Positions 1 through 10,704 of a stretch of DNA of 64,000 bases are shown here, in pieces. Source of the stretch: Entoloma clypeatum (taxonomy: Eukaryota; Basidiomycota; Agaricomycetes; Agaricales; Entolomataceae); the NCBI GenBank assembly GCA_963565915.1, contig OY751488.1, positions 1,922,001 to 1,986,000 on the forward strand, in the 5' to 3' direction. Positions within the stretch are counted from its first letter, which is position 1, and every line of letters begins with the position of its first letter. Position numbers and translations under genes: made by a program. Under the pieces are notes generated by a model. It saw nothing but the letters and a program-made list of their open reading frames with translations. It had not been told where the DNA came from and made no database searches.

Positions 1-294
1 TTTCCAAAGATTGTATTGCAACATTGAGATACCGAAGCAGCACGGAATCCCCTAGTAAAAGGCGAGGGGATTGTCTGCTTGATGCTTCGGCTGTTGCTGT
101 ATATGACTAATGACGCCGGGTAGTCGCGACCTGGTTTTTGCATTTTGTTCAGCCGACGGGGTTTGCACGTGACTCGCAAAAACTCACAAATATGGTAATG
201 CCAATGTGTTTGACTGACGTGTTCGGTCTATGTAATATAGAGGTCCTCAACCCCACCCGCCACAGCATACTAATCTAACTCTGCAACCTTCACC
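1..294 (+). promoter_or_regulatory. Upstream region of the ER thioredoxin gene, with ACGTG-core elements
   Basis: No coding region is seen here. A CACGTGAC element lies at 166-173 and TGACGTGT at 215-222, about 75 bp upstream of the start codon. An AT-rich TATA-like stretch (taatatag) lies around 233-240. Hac1/XBP1-type unfolded-protein-response elements share an ACGTG core, and the downstream gene is an ER-lumen folding enzyme, so control by ER stress is a reasonable inference. Binding has not been shown, and such short motifs also occur by chance. Confidence 0.35.
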
Positions 295-1414
295 ATGTTA
301 TCTCCCAGTATCCAGGCCCTGGCTCTTGCCGCCATGATGGCGCCTTTTCTGGCGTCTGCGGCCATATTTCCCAAAAGTTCGCAGGTGAAGATGCTTGACG
401 CGAAGGGGTTCAATAAAGCGATGAACACAGATGTGCGTAGCATACCTCTCCGGTGTTACAATGTTCGCTAATGTTGCATCTATCCTCAGCAAACGAGCCT
501 AGTCGCGTTCGTCGCGCCATGGTGCGGGGTAAGTCCCAAAGCACTATTCGAGACTGTTGTCCATGTTGGAGGTTATCATTCACATAGCACTGCCAACGAC
601 TAGCGCCCGAGTACGTGAAAGTCGCCACCGGGTTATCTCCTATGGTCCCTGTATATGCCGTCGACTGCGATGTGGAGGAGAATAAACGTCTATGTGGCGA
701 GCAGGGCGTGAAGGGTTTCCCGACTGTCAAGGTATGCGTCCTCTCTATCCTAATTAAGCAATTACGAAGCTTATATTCTTGTAGTTGTACCCCCGCGGAA
801 GCCAGCTTGGCTCGATGACATACGAAGGTGAACGGACGGCTGGGGCGCTCTTCAAGTGGGCATCCCTTCGTATACCCAATACAATAGAAAAGCTTCCCAA
901 AGTCGATGATGTCAATTCCTGGATCAAAAAGGTACGAACAGGTGCAACTGAGAAATTTGCAGGAGAATCAACCGGTATTTCTTTCTCAGACCGTCAAGAA
1001 AGACCGCGCCGTGCTTATTACCAAGGACAGCAAAATTCCGATACTCTGGAAAGTCCTTAGCAACAACTTCAAAGGCAAAATAGATTTGGGCGTGCATCGA
1101 GATCATGATGGCGATTCGTTCAAGGCGCTCGGCCTAGAAACTGCATCTTCTAAAGTGCTGATCTACCCAGCTGGTTCCACGAAGTTTGCACTGTACGAAG
1201 GTCAACACATGTTCCCGTTTACGCATTATCATGCCGTTAACCTTTTTCCGAACGTGTTTCAGGTAAAACAAAGATGGAACCGCTATCGAAACACTTCGAA
1301 TCCGTCTTAGATGGTACCGCTGTTCTTAAATTTTTCGAGATAGAGGAACAACAGTCCACAGCGACGCCAGAGGCGCAGGAAACGGAACAGGCTATTCCCA
1401 AGGACGAGCTTTGA
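295..1414 (+). CDS. ER thioredoxin-fold protein, protein disulfide isomerase family (MPD1/P5-like), KDEL-terminated
   Basis: Probably catalyses disulfide formation and isomerisation in secretory proteins in the ER lumen. The N-terminus is a signal peptide (MLSPSIQALALAAMMAP, then AASAA-like small residues). Splicing out introns at 434-489 and about 531-589 joins FVAPWCG to HCQRLAPEY, which rebuilds the classical WCGHC redox motif of an a-type thioredoxin domain. Downstream GVKGFPTVK carries the cis-proline loop (FPT). Three further introns, near 733-784, 932-989 and 1200-1260, bring a second degenerate thioredoxin-like region (KKDRAVLIT, FKGKIDLGV) into frame. The reading frame ends exactly in Lys-Asp-Glu-Leu, the ER retrieval signal, which strongly supports the exon model. 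About 275 residues, with a single active-site motif, so it is closer to yeast Mpd1 or fungal P5-like proteins than to four-domain Pdi1. Confidence 0.88.
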
Positions 1415-2004
1415 TTATTGCCATGCGTTAGTTTGTTGTGCGGGACAACTGTGATAATTGATAAATAAACTTAGGGATGATGGCTTCTTGAATCTCAACA
1501 GGAGGCCTTCCAAGTTCTCGCACACAATCTCTCTATTCTGGATCCTTGCACGCACGATGATCATTCCAGATCCAGATCCTGAACCTGATAGCAAGCAAAG
1601 ACACTGAGTCCGGTCAACCACAAGGTTCATTCCTATGTAGGCGCCTCCACGCCCCGACAGCGCCCAACCGATCAATGTCATCATTGTCAAGATCGAGGAG
1701 AACTATTGTATCAAGATGCAGCCCCAAGAGCCCGAGGGTGCATCCACAATTATTAGACGGGTGGCCGTTCCCGCTATGAGACGAACTTCTACACAGATAT
1801 GACCAAGGTACTTTTGTATTCGTTCAGTTTTTGGTCCAAAAAAATCTGGTCAAGCCAAAGTGTCGTTGGAAAACTTCGGAAGGTGTTTGTTTTGGCTTGT
1901 TTACAGGTAAAGACTCTGGCCCGGGATGCCCTATTCATTCCAGAGCTGCATGTTTCTGGAAGGAGGGAGTACGAGCTCAGTATAGGATGGTGAGAGCAGA
2001 GTTC
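1415..2004. other. Intergenic stretch between convergent genes
   Basis: Lies between the 3' ends of the PDI-like gene and the NACHT gene. Short open frames on both strands (for example around 1716-2030) have no recognisable motif, no convincing splice model and no conserved composition. A small exon or a gene relic cannot be excluded. I see no repeat or RNA gene. Confidence 0.4.
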
Positions 2005-4765
2005 TCACTCGCAGCTCACCCGTTGTAGCCGTTCAAACACCTCGAGCATCTGGGGTTCTTTTCCACGTAGAATCCTTATGCTCCTTGGCTTTGCAAGTTC
2101 TAAAGTTCTCGTTTCCCATATTAACAAGAGCTGTTCTGGAAGATCATTTACATTCTATCACATCATGAGTTCAGCATAGGAGAAAGAAAATTTGAACATT
2201 GAATATGGTGACGAACCTCTAACCAATCCACGACAGTCAACGCATCATGAAAACTGATCGATTTCCGATAGCTCGTGTTTCGGCCCATTGTCTCGAGGCG
2301 GCCTAGATAAGACAGAAGCTCTGGATTGCCAGGCTCCGCATGTATCAGATGATGGAGCCAGTTGTCAATCTCATAGAACTTGACGTTTGCACGGTCACTA
2401 AGCCAACGAAGTCAGACTTACATGAGAAACGTGGAAACACCTCTACAAAGACTCTACCTGGAAGCCAACAAGGAGCGCATGCAAATCGTTGCGAGCCGAG
2501 CGTTGCGGACCTGCGAATCACAGTAGAGGCGGCCACTGCGTTCCGGATCATTCATGAAGTCATCGAAGTTCCGCTTGCAAGATCCTATGAGATCTATGGA
2601 TTCCATGAATCTGTGAAAACCTCGGTACGCAGTGAGGACTGTGTCTGACAATCCTAGTAACCTCTGGCCGTCATCTGCCCTCCTGTCTAGGAGTGGTAAC
2701 GACATCACTTGCAGCTCCAACGTATACATGTCTTGTAAGGATTGAATGGTGGCTGGAGAGTCGGTGAGCCTGAGCATAGCAAGATGAGCGTGGAAAAACA
2801 AGTCGCAAAGCGCGTTCAACTGGGTTACGACATCGTCGGGACGAACAACCCCTTGATCGTTGATACGAGGCTAACGGTGGGTCCGATCAGCTCGACAGGC
2901 GAAATGATGAGTTTCAAAGGGGATACCTTGCGCAAAAGTTCAGCTAGTCCAGTCAAGAGGTGAAGAGCTGCGTATCTCCTCTGGTCTGATATATAACCCC
3001 ACTGCGCGAGAATAAGAGATCGCCAAGGATCACCCTCCAGGCTCCTGCAGATCACCTGGATAAGTTTGATTGGATCTGGATGATTTTCAAACCAACGGAA
3101 CACATAGTCCATGTTTTCCTGGAATGTGAGAGCTCGCTCGGCAATGTCAAGATATAGACGCCAAAGGCGGTGATCCAAGCTACGACCCCATGTGAAAGTA
3201 ATGCGAGGATGTGCGCCATCTCGTTCCTGGAGCGTGCTTTCTGCGTGCAAGATATTGCGAATGTTGTCCTCTTCCCACTGGTGGCGATCAAGATGATAGC
3301 TGTGTTGACGACTGGGATCGAGGAGAAAATCTCGGAAGGATGCATGTATAAACCCTATTGTAAAGTCCCCAGAACTTCCTTTGTCGACAGAAATAATTGA
3401 GTGGAGGCCACGCAACACCAACGTGATTTGCCCAGGTCGCAGCCGGAGCATCGTCTCAAGGTCTCCAATCGCACAACAAGAATACAAGGGCTCTGGAAAT
3501 ATAACGAAACCAAGGATGCGTTTGAGCAGTCTGGGGTTCGGGCATGTTGCTAAGACGTGTAGATAAAGCTTGTCGAGCTCTGCAAAGGGCAAAAAGTCAG
3601 AATCAGAGATGCCCAAGACCTCGTCCAATCGGTCCAGGCAGGAGAAATACTCCTGGTCGACATATTTGATGACCGTCATAACATAAATAAAGTACCCTCC
3701 AGAATTTGTTGTGAGTTGGTGAAGGACATCATAGGATGGCCATGGTCCCGGGACGAACTTCATGACGTCTGCGTGTTTTTCTGAGTTGCGTATACGAGCA
3801 AACTCGCTCTTGAGGAACGCGAGGACGTCGTCGTGAGCCTTACTCAGCCCATAGAGTGAGAAAGAACATGAGACTTTCGGCATCATCCTGGTTCCTTTGA
3901 ACATGTGCTTGATGTGGGGCTCGGGCCGACTGACGATAAGGAAGCGAAGAGGAAGTCGATGCTTGATCACTAAGTCATGCACCAGCGTCAAGATCAAGCG
4001 CTGGTCATCGTTATCCCTGCATTCATCGAGCTCATCGAGCCCATCGATGACGACAAGAGGGAGCGATGTAGCAGGGCTCTCGCTAGGCTCGTCGGAACTA
4101 AACATCCCAACAAGCAGCCGGATGGCACCTCCATCTCGGTTTGCAAGATGCGGATCTCGGTCGAGCAACTGCTCGAGCTTTCGTCGTTTATCTGGGAAAG
4201 AGATAGGGATTTGGCAGCAATGGTCGGAAAAAGATACTTGATACTGCTACGCTCCACACTTGTCGTAGACCGAGAGAAGAAGAAGCTCGCCGCGAGGAGG
4301 CTGCGGTCCGCAAACATCTCCGATATTGTTTGTGCAATTGCGGACTTTCCTGCGCCTGCAGGACCGTGGAGCCAGCAGACAGTCGTTGTGTTGTCCATCT
4401 GTTCCTCCACACCACCGTCACTGTTTTTCCCCGTGCTTTCACCATCGGTTTCGCCAGCCGGCATTTCTCCAGTCCCTACCCACTCCACAATAGAATCAAT
4501 GATTTCCTTCCGGGTTCCAGGATGGCATCGTGGAGGCGGTCTTCGCTCGTCAGCATCATAAGAAGCGCTTGTCGCTACCAATCTGGAGAACGGCCATGAA
4601 AACGTCTCTGTGGCGAAACCAGTCAGACAAATCAGGGAATGCAGCAGTGCGCAGCGAACCTCTTGAGGAGCTGACCACATCTCCAGTGTAAATATTGACA
4701 TCTCTGTTCACGTCGACGAATGACGAATTGGCGATGTAGATGTCAGAGGAGCAGGGAAAGGACAT
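2005..4765 (-). CDS. NACHT-domain STAND NTPase with an apparent one-base frameshift
   Basis: A signal-transduction NTPase of the large agaricomycete NACHT family, about 840 residues. It opens with SDIYIANSSFVDVNRDVNIY, a family-typical N-terminal segment, then RRPPPRCHPGTRKE. Walker A is LHGPAGAGKSAIAQ, the Walker B region LVVIDGLDELDE, and the sensor FLIVSRPEPH. The NACHT winged-helix region includes FIHASFRDFLLDPSR. Four introns splice cleanly: about 4618-4669, 2871-2926, 2398-2457 and 2155-2216. They extend the C-terminus well beyond the longest open frame, to a stop at 2005-2007. No WD40, ankyrin or TPR repeats follow. Between YLFPTIAA and Q-IPISFPDKRRKLEQ the frame changes near 4211-4222. 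A 46-nt GT-AG intron there would run into a stop, so an indel (real, or an assembly error) is the better explanation. The role, probably non-self or stress sensing, is inferred from the family. Confidence 0.8.
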
Positions 4766-5351
4766 ATATCCTTGCTGTGAGGCAGAAGGGGGTTATTATA
4801 TGCCCAAACCCGCACAGCAATATGCTGTGTTCAAGGCATCAAGGCATCGGCGTCTAGTCGTGCCCAAGTTGTTTCCTTTGATCGAACACTGTTTTACGAG
4901 GACGAAAGCAGTGGAAAGAAAGCGTGGGGCACACTGGACGTTGTTATCGAGGGTTTGGTCCCCGCCAGATTCGGTGGTGTTGCATGCTACAGTTTGTTGT
5001 CACCACAGCTAGGATGAAAACTGAGAGTGCGTACGTGAATCCAAGCACATCCGTAAGAAATGAACTTGATCAGATCTTGCATGAATTCCTGAAGTAGTCC
5101 CGTAGTAGGGAGACTGACGAACGAGGTCTTTCAACCTGTACATGAGGCTGAATGCCAGTCGTGAGTTAAGGCTGGTCAGATGGGCAGTTTGAAGGAAGGT
5201 CCTGCAGCCACCCCAGATGTGAGGCAGTCTCTATGAGGGGATCAAGTCAAGATGTTGAACGCTCTACTAACAGATTACACTGCAATACCCATAATCACCG
5301 CATCCACCGCCTTCCTCAACTTCTCAAAACCATCTTGTCCTACACCAGTCA
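4766..5351. other. Intergenic region between the NACHT gene and the MDR gene
   Basis: Serves as the 5' flank of the NACHT gene and the 3' flank of the MDR gene. On the minus strand a TATA-like sequence (cataTAATAAcc) sits about 30 bp upstream of the NACHT start, around 4793-4800. No gene or repeat is seen. Confidence 0.4.
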
Positions 5352-6950
5352 TCAATCCTCTGACACCTTGATGACCACCTTTCCAATATGCTGTCGGGTG
5401 GTCAAGTATTCATAAGCCTTGATTGCGTCTTCGAACGAGAAGATTTTGTCGATGACGGGGCATGTTGTCTCGGGGTGTGCAGCCAGTAATCTCATCAGGT
5501 CCTCAAATCTGAAAAGTCACCTCAGCCCCCGGTCACGGAGCGTGTATATGGACAAATCAACGAACTGAGAACGATTGCCAACGCGGATGCCCCGAAGATG
5601 CACCGCCCGCTTGAGCAGGTCCAAGGGAATATTGGAGTTGTTCTCTTCCTGTACATTATACGCGGAACATTAGCAAAGGAGAGAACAAAGAAACAACGTC
5701 ATGTTTCATACCTTGGAAAGAAACCCGACGATATTGACCCGTCCTCCCATTCTCGTCGAGTTGATGGATTTGGCGATCGTACCGAGACCGCCGATCTAGC
5801 CGTAATTAGCATGGACCAAGATCAACACGGCCGTGATGTACTTCGATGACATGGTCAACACCGGCTCCGTTAGTCTGCAGAGCAGAATGTTAACTTCGTC
5901 TCCATTTACTCGACAACCAAGAAATGAATCACGATTTTCATGACCTCCTGGTCCCAGTTGGGAGTCTTGTGGTAATTGATGACATGCCTGGCACCAAGCT
6001 TCCTTGCGACTTCCAGTTTTGCATCTGACGAAGAGGTAGCAATAACAACGGCTCCGGCGGCCACTCCGAACTGAAGGCCGAAACTGGAGACGACCTAAGA
6101 ATGCACTGAAGAGTTCACAAGAAAAACCAACTGACGTTGCAACGCCACCAGTTCCGAGAACGAGCACATAGTCTCCTGCCTTTACAGCTTTAGTGCCGAA
6201 CAAGGAATTGTAGGCAGCGACACCTGCGCATCTGGAACGTTGTCAGACGTATGGCTTTACGATGACTTCGCACAAGATATACATACGGCAAAGTCGCAGC
6301 TTCCTCATAGGAAAGGTGTTCGGGGACGGCCACAAGGGACTGTCATTCAAAACTCAATTTACAAGACTGGATGCGACGGAATGGACATACGCTGGTTGGG
6401 AACGCCCTGTATTCCGTCAAGACTCCTTGCTCTGGCCCGCCGAGGTGCGACACGATGGTAAGGGGAGTAGCTTCACCGTAAAGGTGGATAGGGGCAAAAT
6501 TCGCCGTGACTCGATCTCCTACATTCCAACCGGTGACATCTTGCCCGAGAGCAACTATCTCGCCGGCCATATCGGAGCATGGCACCGTATTGTTGGGGAT
6601 TCTGGTGACATCGCATCAGAACGAAGGCCGCGGTGTTTGAGAAGGAGAATTCCTCACTTGATGAAATAACGATCGAAGACGATACCCGGGTCTCTGTTCT
6701 GGAAGCAAAGTTCCAGATCGGAGCAAGAACATTCGTTGATTCATCGTTGCGTACCTGAAGGGAAACCGCATGAATTTTGACGAGGACCTCATCGCCCCTC
6801 GGTTCTTCGACCTTCTTGGTTTGAACAACGAGGTTGTCGTAAGTATCACCCTTTGATAGATTGTTCAGTGACAACCTGGAACGTATCTCACACGCACACA
6901 CACACCTGAGACAATAGACAATATTGACGAGCCGTCCGTGGAATCGACAT
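5352..6950 (-). CDS. Medium-chain dehydrogenase/reductase (zinc-type alcohol dehydrogenase-like, MDR7 type)
   Basis: NAD(P)H-dependent oxidoreductase; substrate unknown. Start ATG at 6948-6950 (MSIPRTARQYCLLSQ), then a 55-nt intron before GDTYDNLVVQTKK. The GroES-like part reads EVLVKIHAVSLQ, VPCSDMAGEIVALG and GWNVGDRV. An exon junction makes LSYEEAATLPCAGVAAYNSL, and the Rossmann fold carries VLVLGTGGVATFGLQFG. Later exons give VDHVIE-IGGLGTIAK and GGRVNIVGFLSK. The C-terminus is VIDKIFSFEDAIKAYEYL followed by HIGKVVIKVSED. All exon joins I checked keep the frame, so the gene appears intact. This subfamily (VPCSDMAGE, YNSL) is common and duplicated in Agaricomycetes. A paralogous copy lies at 58.0-59.7 kb. 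Confidence 0.85.
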
Positions 6951-8430
6951 TCTGGGAACTTCGCAAAGCATTTTCCTGCTATCTCATCGATATTTATGAA
7001 GACTCTGAATATCGAGTTGTCTTGGTAAGGATTCAGATGAATCATCTCACTCCGGACACCATGGACTTCGTCCCTTACGGAATCCTGGGTTGCCTCTTGT
7101 GTAAACCAACGTCTTGAGCGCCGCACGATATATGTTTCCCATATGCCTCTTGAGGACCTCAAACAAAACACATATGTGCAAAGACGTGTGCCTAGGTGCA
7201 TTTTTCCTGCTCAGATTCAGCCAATGAGTATTCAAAGAAAAAGCTGTTCATAGGATTACTTACACACCAAAATACGGATCTCGACCGAGAGTCGTTCAAT
7301 CACCAACATCTCGGCCCACTGCTCAGTCCGATCCGATGCTGCACCTCGATTGACCAGAATCCACCAATGAGCGTGAACCAGCCTATCTCTCATCCCTCAG
7401 CTTTTGGGTGGCTGTGTGTCGAGGAATGCGATCTAGGAGGTTTCGGAGGAGGACAGGATTGGTAGGTTGTCGCTCTCGCGCTGGAGTTGGGCAGAGTTTC
7501 ACAGGCAGCGGCCAAAGATAATCGTGTGCACAAGTCGCTTGTTTGAGGCAGGCTGGCAAAACGTGTCTGGCAGGGTGGCGGGGCGACTCGTCCAGTCATG
7601 ATGCATGATGTATCACCGCCGCAGAATATGTAGCAAGTATAATGAGGTTTTGGATCGGAACGTCACTCCGCCGTGGTAAAGGGTTGGTGCTGAGCTGGCT
7701 ACTCGTGGAGACAGTTTGTACTGCGCAATGTCCTCCTTCCGCGTTTCCATCTGTCTGTCACTGTCAGTCAACGAGCTGTTCTGGGCACACATTCCAGCCT
7801 TCAAGAGCGCGTGGAAGAGATAATCGGAATGCAAGGTGTGGTTTACGAAGTGGACTGGGTGAGCTTGCCTCTATCGTCCTGGCCCGGGAGGTCGCGTATC
7901 CTTCAAGTTCCTCCAAACGGACTTTATCATGCATCCCTCATATCAATTGCCCCAGCACGTGTGCGGAGAGGAAATCATCTCGTCGGGTCATCAAAACTCG
8001 TGGTGGGTGCGAGGCTGCGCATCGTGCCATCGGGAAGGCACATCGACAAGCCATAAGTTCCGCAAGGGATCAGGTTTTTTTTTCTTGTCTTCAGCTCTGC
8101 GAAACGAGTTTCGGCATCCGTGTTGTGGTGTGTAAGTCCTTCGTTCTTGAATCTCGCCCAACGTTTTCATTAACGCGGCTAGCAGATTTCGATTCGCACT
8201 TCCATTCTCTTGAACCTTGCTTCATCGGATGTTCCCAGCAGTTAACGATTTCAATTCTTTAGCCTGTGGAATCGCGACATTTGCTGCAACTGTTGGATAC
8301 ATTTGTGCACGAAGGCTGACTAGTGACATGTGCGTGTTTCTCGACAATAATCTCCGTATTAACTCAGGAATCTTTCCTGCATAGTACCGTCGTCCATCAC
8401 ACCGATCTTCTTCAGACGACGATAACTCAA
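6951..8430. other. Region without a confident gene
   Basis: On the minus strand, 6960-7480 has some coding-like stretches (for example RTEQWAEMLVIERLSVEIRI near 7290-7350 and NPYQDNSIFRVFINIDEIAG near 6975-7035). I could not join them into a convincing gene or recognise a family, so a decayed or poorly resolved gene is possible. From 7500 to 8430 on the plus strand there are open frames without motifs. Part of this is presumably the promoter of the Ran-binding gene. A (CA)n run at about 6892-6905 is the intron 1 donor of the MDR gene. Confidence 0.3.
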
Positions 8431-10079
8431 ATGAAGACTCCGGAGACCTCTACCAGGGATATAACGTGCTCCGTGGGCAAGTCTACAACTGGCCCAGCTC
8501 CCGCCACATCAGCTTACGTCGAACGACGCCCTTCCTTGAAGCGGAAGCGTGTGCAAGACGACCAAGACGGTGCCGCCGTTAGTAACGAGTGACAATTATC
8601 AACTTGTGCCTCTTCTGATTGGATAACTATTTAGACCTCAGGCTACCCACATGTCCGTTCCATTTCCCTCTTCGGCCGGGTACAAGTTTCTGATATCTGA
8701 GACGCAGAACCTTGCCTTGATTTATCCCCCAAAGAAGCGGAGCAGGACTCCAACTTCGGAAGGTGACACGCAGGAGGTAACGAGCCTTTCCCTTCCCTGA
8801 CAAACAGACGTTGATATTTCCCTAGGTGCAGGACCTGAAGTCAACATCATTATCGACCCCAGATGGAGAACTTCTTGAGGTAAGTTGTTTCGTTTCCCAT
8901 CAGCAGTTCAGGTTGACGAAAGTCCTTTTTTTTCCCCAGACAGCAACTCAGGATGCAACGTCAGAAAGTCCTCAGCCAATTCCGCCATCCACACCAAAGC
9001 TTGCTGCCCGTATTATCGCGGATGAACCAAAGACACCTCCGGCAAGATTTTCGGAAGTGCCATCCCTTCCCATAAACTTACACTCCGACCCTTAGGCGTT
9101 TGGGTCTTCGGCTTTCGTGACCTCCCCATTGATGAGGACTACCCCTGGACCTGTGAGTGAATCAAAGCTAGTGCAATGCAAAGGCTAGACATTGTTACTT
9201 TCCGATAGCGTGTCATCACATCTAATGCCTTCGCCGCGTTCGCGGGATCTACATCTCCTTTTGCATCACTCACATCGTCGCAGTCCTTATCAAAAAATTC
9301 AAGACCTGCATGGACGTCACCTAGCAAGGACGTGGCGGTCTGTTCCACGCATCTCAATGAAGCGCCCAGCACGACGACAGCCGCTGAAAACGACCTTTAC
9401 ACAACCTCGTCGGCCGTCAAATCGCACAATGCATTGGAAGCAGCTCCTGTTTCTAATACCACACCGACTGTCAAAAGTCCGTCGAATACTCATGGTACCT
9501 GGTGGTTTTCATCGCTCACGAACTCTCCTATCCCATATTCAGGTTCTACTGGCGAGGAGAATGAAGACGTGGAGCTGGAACTCAAAGCAGTCAAATTGTT
9601 TGTCAAGAGGGCCCAACGGCCTTTCTCAGATGGGGTAACTGGCCATATCAAGCTTCTTTCGAACAAGTCGACCCTTGATGAACGGTTACGTGAGTGTTAT
9701 TCTAGCTCCTTCTAGACTTTGTAGCCTGGTCGTGTCCCTGAGATATTGCACCGACAGTTTTCCGCCGCGAACCCCTCTGGCAGGTGTCGATGAACATACG
9801 GCTGCATCCATCGATGAGATGCGTGTTGGACGAGGAGGATAAGGTGCTCCGCATCATCACCAAAGAAGCAATCGGGCAATCGGAGGCGTCGCAGGATGAT
9901 CCGAACTTGGAAGTCGTTGTGTATGCCTTGAAGGTATATAATGTGCGGTTACTTCATGATGACCGGAGCTCATTATTCCTTTTTCTTATACTTATTAGCC
10001 TGGGCGTTCTTGCTCTAAGAGAGACTTCTTTGACTTTGCAAACTCCTTGATGGAGAGTCCTGGCTTGAAAGCTCGGTAA
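8431..10079 (+). CDS. Ran-binding-domain (RanBD1) nucleoporin-like protein (Yrb2/Hba1/NUP50 type)
   Basis: A likely cofactor of Ran-dependent nuclear export. Start MKTPETSTRD. The N-terminal half is low-complexity and basic (RRPSLKRKRV), Pro/Ser/Thr-rich, with FG-like segments: AFGSSAFVTSP and, after another intron, NAFAAFAGSTSPFASL. The C-terminal Ran-binding domain is recognisable as GHIKLLSNKSTLDERL, joined by an intron near 9690-9758 to FRREPLWQVSMNIRLHP and EEDKVLRIITKE. The last intron (about 9934-9999) leads to a terminal exon, SKRDFFDFANSLMES, with its stop at 10077-10079. Other introns are near 8590-8636, 8777-8825 and 8881-8939. The FxFG-like patches before a C-terminal RanBD are the layout of Yrb2/Hba1 and RanBP3, which is why I prefer that family. 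The exact function is inferred. Confidence 0.75.
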
Positions 10080-10704
10080 TATGCACTCTACTCGCTTTCT
10101 CTGTCAGCTGGCCCACCTGGTTCGTTGAGCGAACCATCACCGACGTTTTTCCACGTCAGCGCAAATGCGACGGCTGGTTGTTCGGCTTAAGCTGTTTTCC
10201 TCTAAGCGAGATATCTCTTCCACCTTACGCCCACCTGCTTGGATATGTTACTCTGGTTCGGAATTACTTACATGATAATGCATGAAGTTTGTATTGGATA
10301 ACATGACGCGACAAGCAGTCATTGTACCGTCTAAGTTCTTCATCATGGAGTACTGTTGCCCTTTCTTCGCTTAGTAACGATTTCAATTAAAAACATGACT
10401 CGGAGGGACGACTTATCCCCTCTCGTATCCTCGCCACTTTGTTCTCCAGCCGGTTTGATCCTCCAGATTTCAATGTGTAACCGCAACCAGCATCACTTTA
10501 ATCTTATCGAGAATTCATCTCTGCCCTGGGCCGGCGGAGATCTTGGCAGCAAGTTTGAATGGATGCCGCCCATCGCCAACAGCCGTCACTACTATACTTA
10601 TGAATGAATGATGGTTCGACAGACAAAGCCACACCTTGACTCGGAATACTTCCTCGGGCGCCCCCGGACAAACTAGACGCCATACACGAACAACAGGCGC
10701 ACAG
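10080..10704. other. Intergenic region
   Basis: The 3' flank of the Ran-binding gene and 5' flank of the first NLR gene. A short perfect hairpin (ggttcg-ttgag-cgaacc) lies at about 10119-10135. No gene is recognised. Just before 10705, the bases ggacaaactagac resemble sequence upstream of the second NLR (about 22738-22751), so part of the promoter may have been duplicated with the gene. Confidence 0.35.

Noticed and set aside
2871..2926. Second frameshift in the NACHT gene near LLRK
   Set aside because: A 56-nt intron with donor gtatcc and acceptor gttag restores the frame (LLRK to PRINDQGVV).
10119..10135. Short hairpin ggttcg-ttgag-cgaacc as a terminator or attachment site
   Set aside because: A 6-bp stem is expected by chance in 64 kb, and rho-independent-type terminators are not relevant in a fungal nuclear genome.
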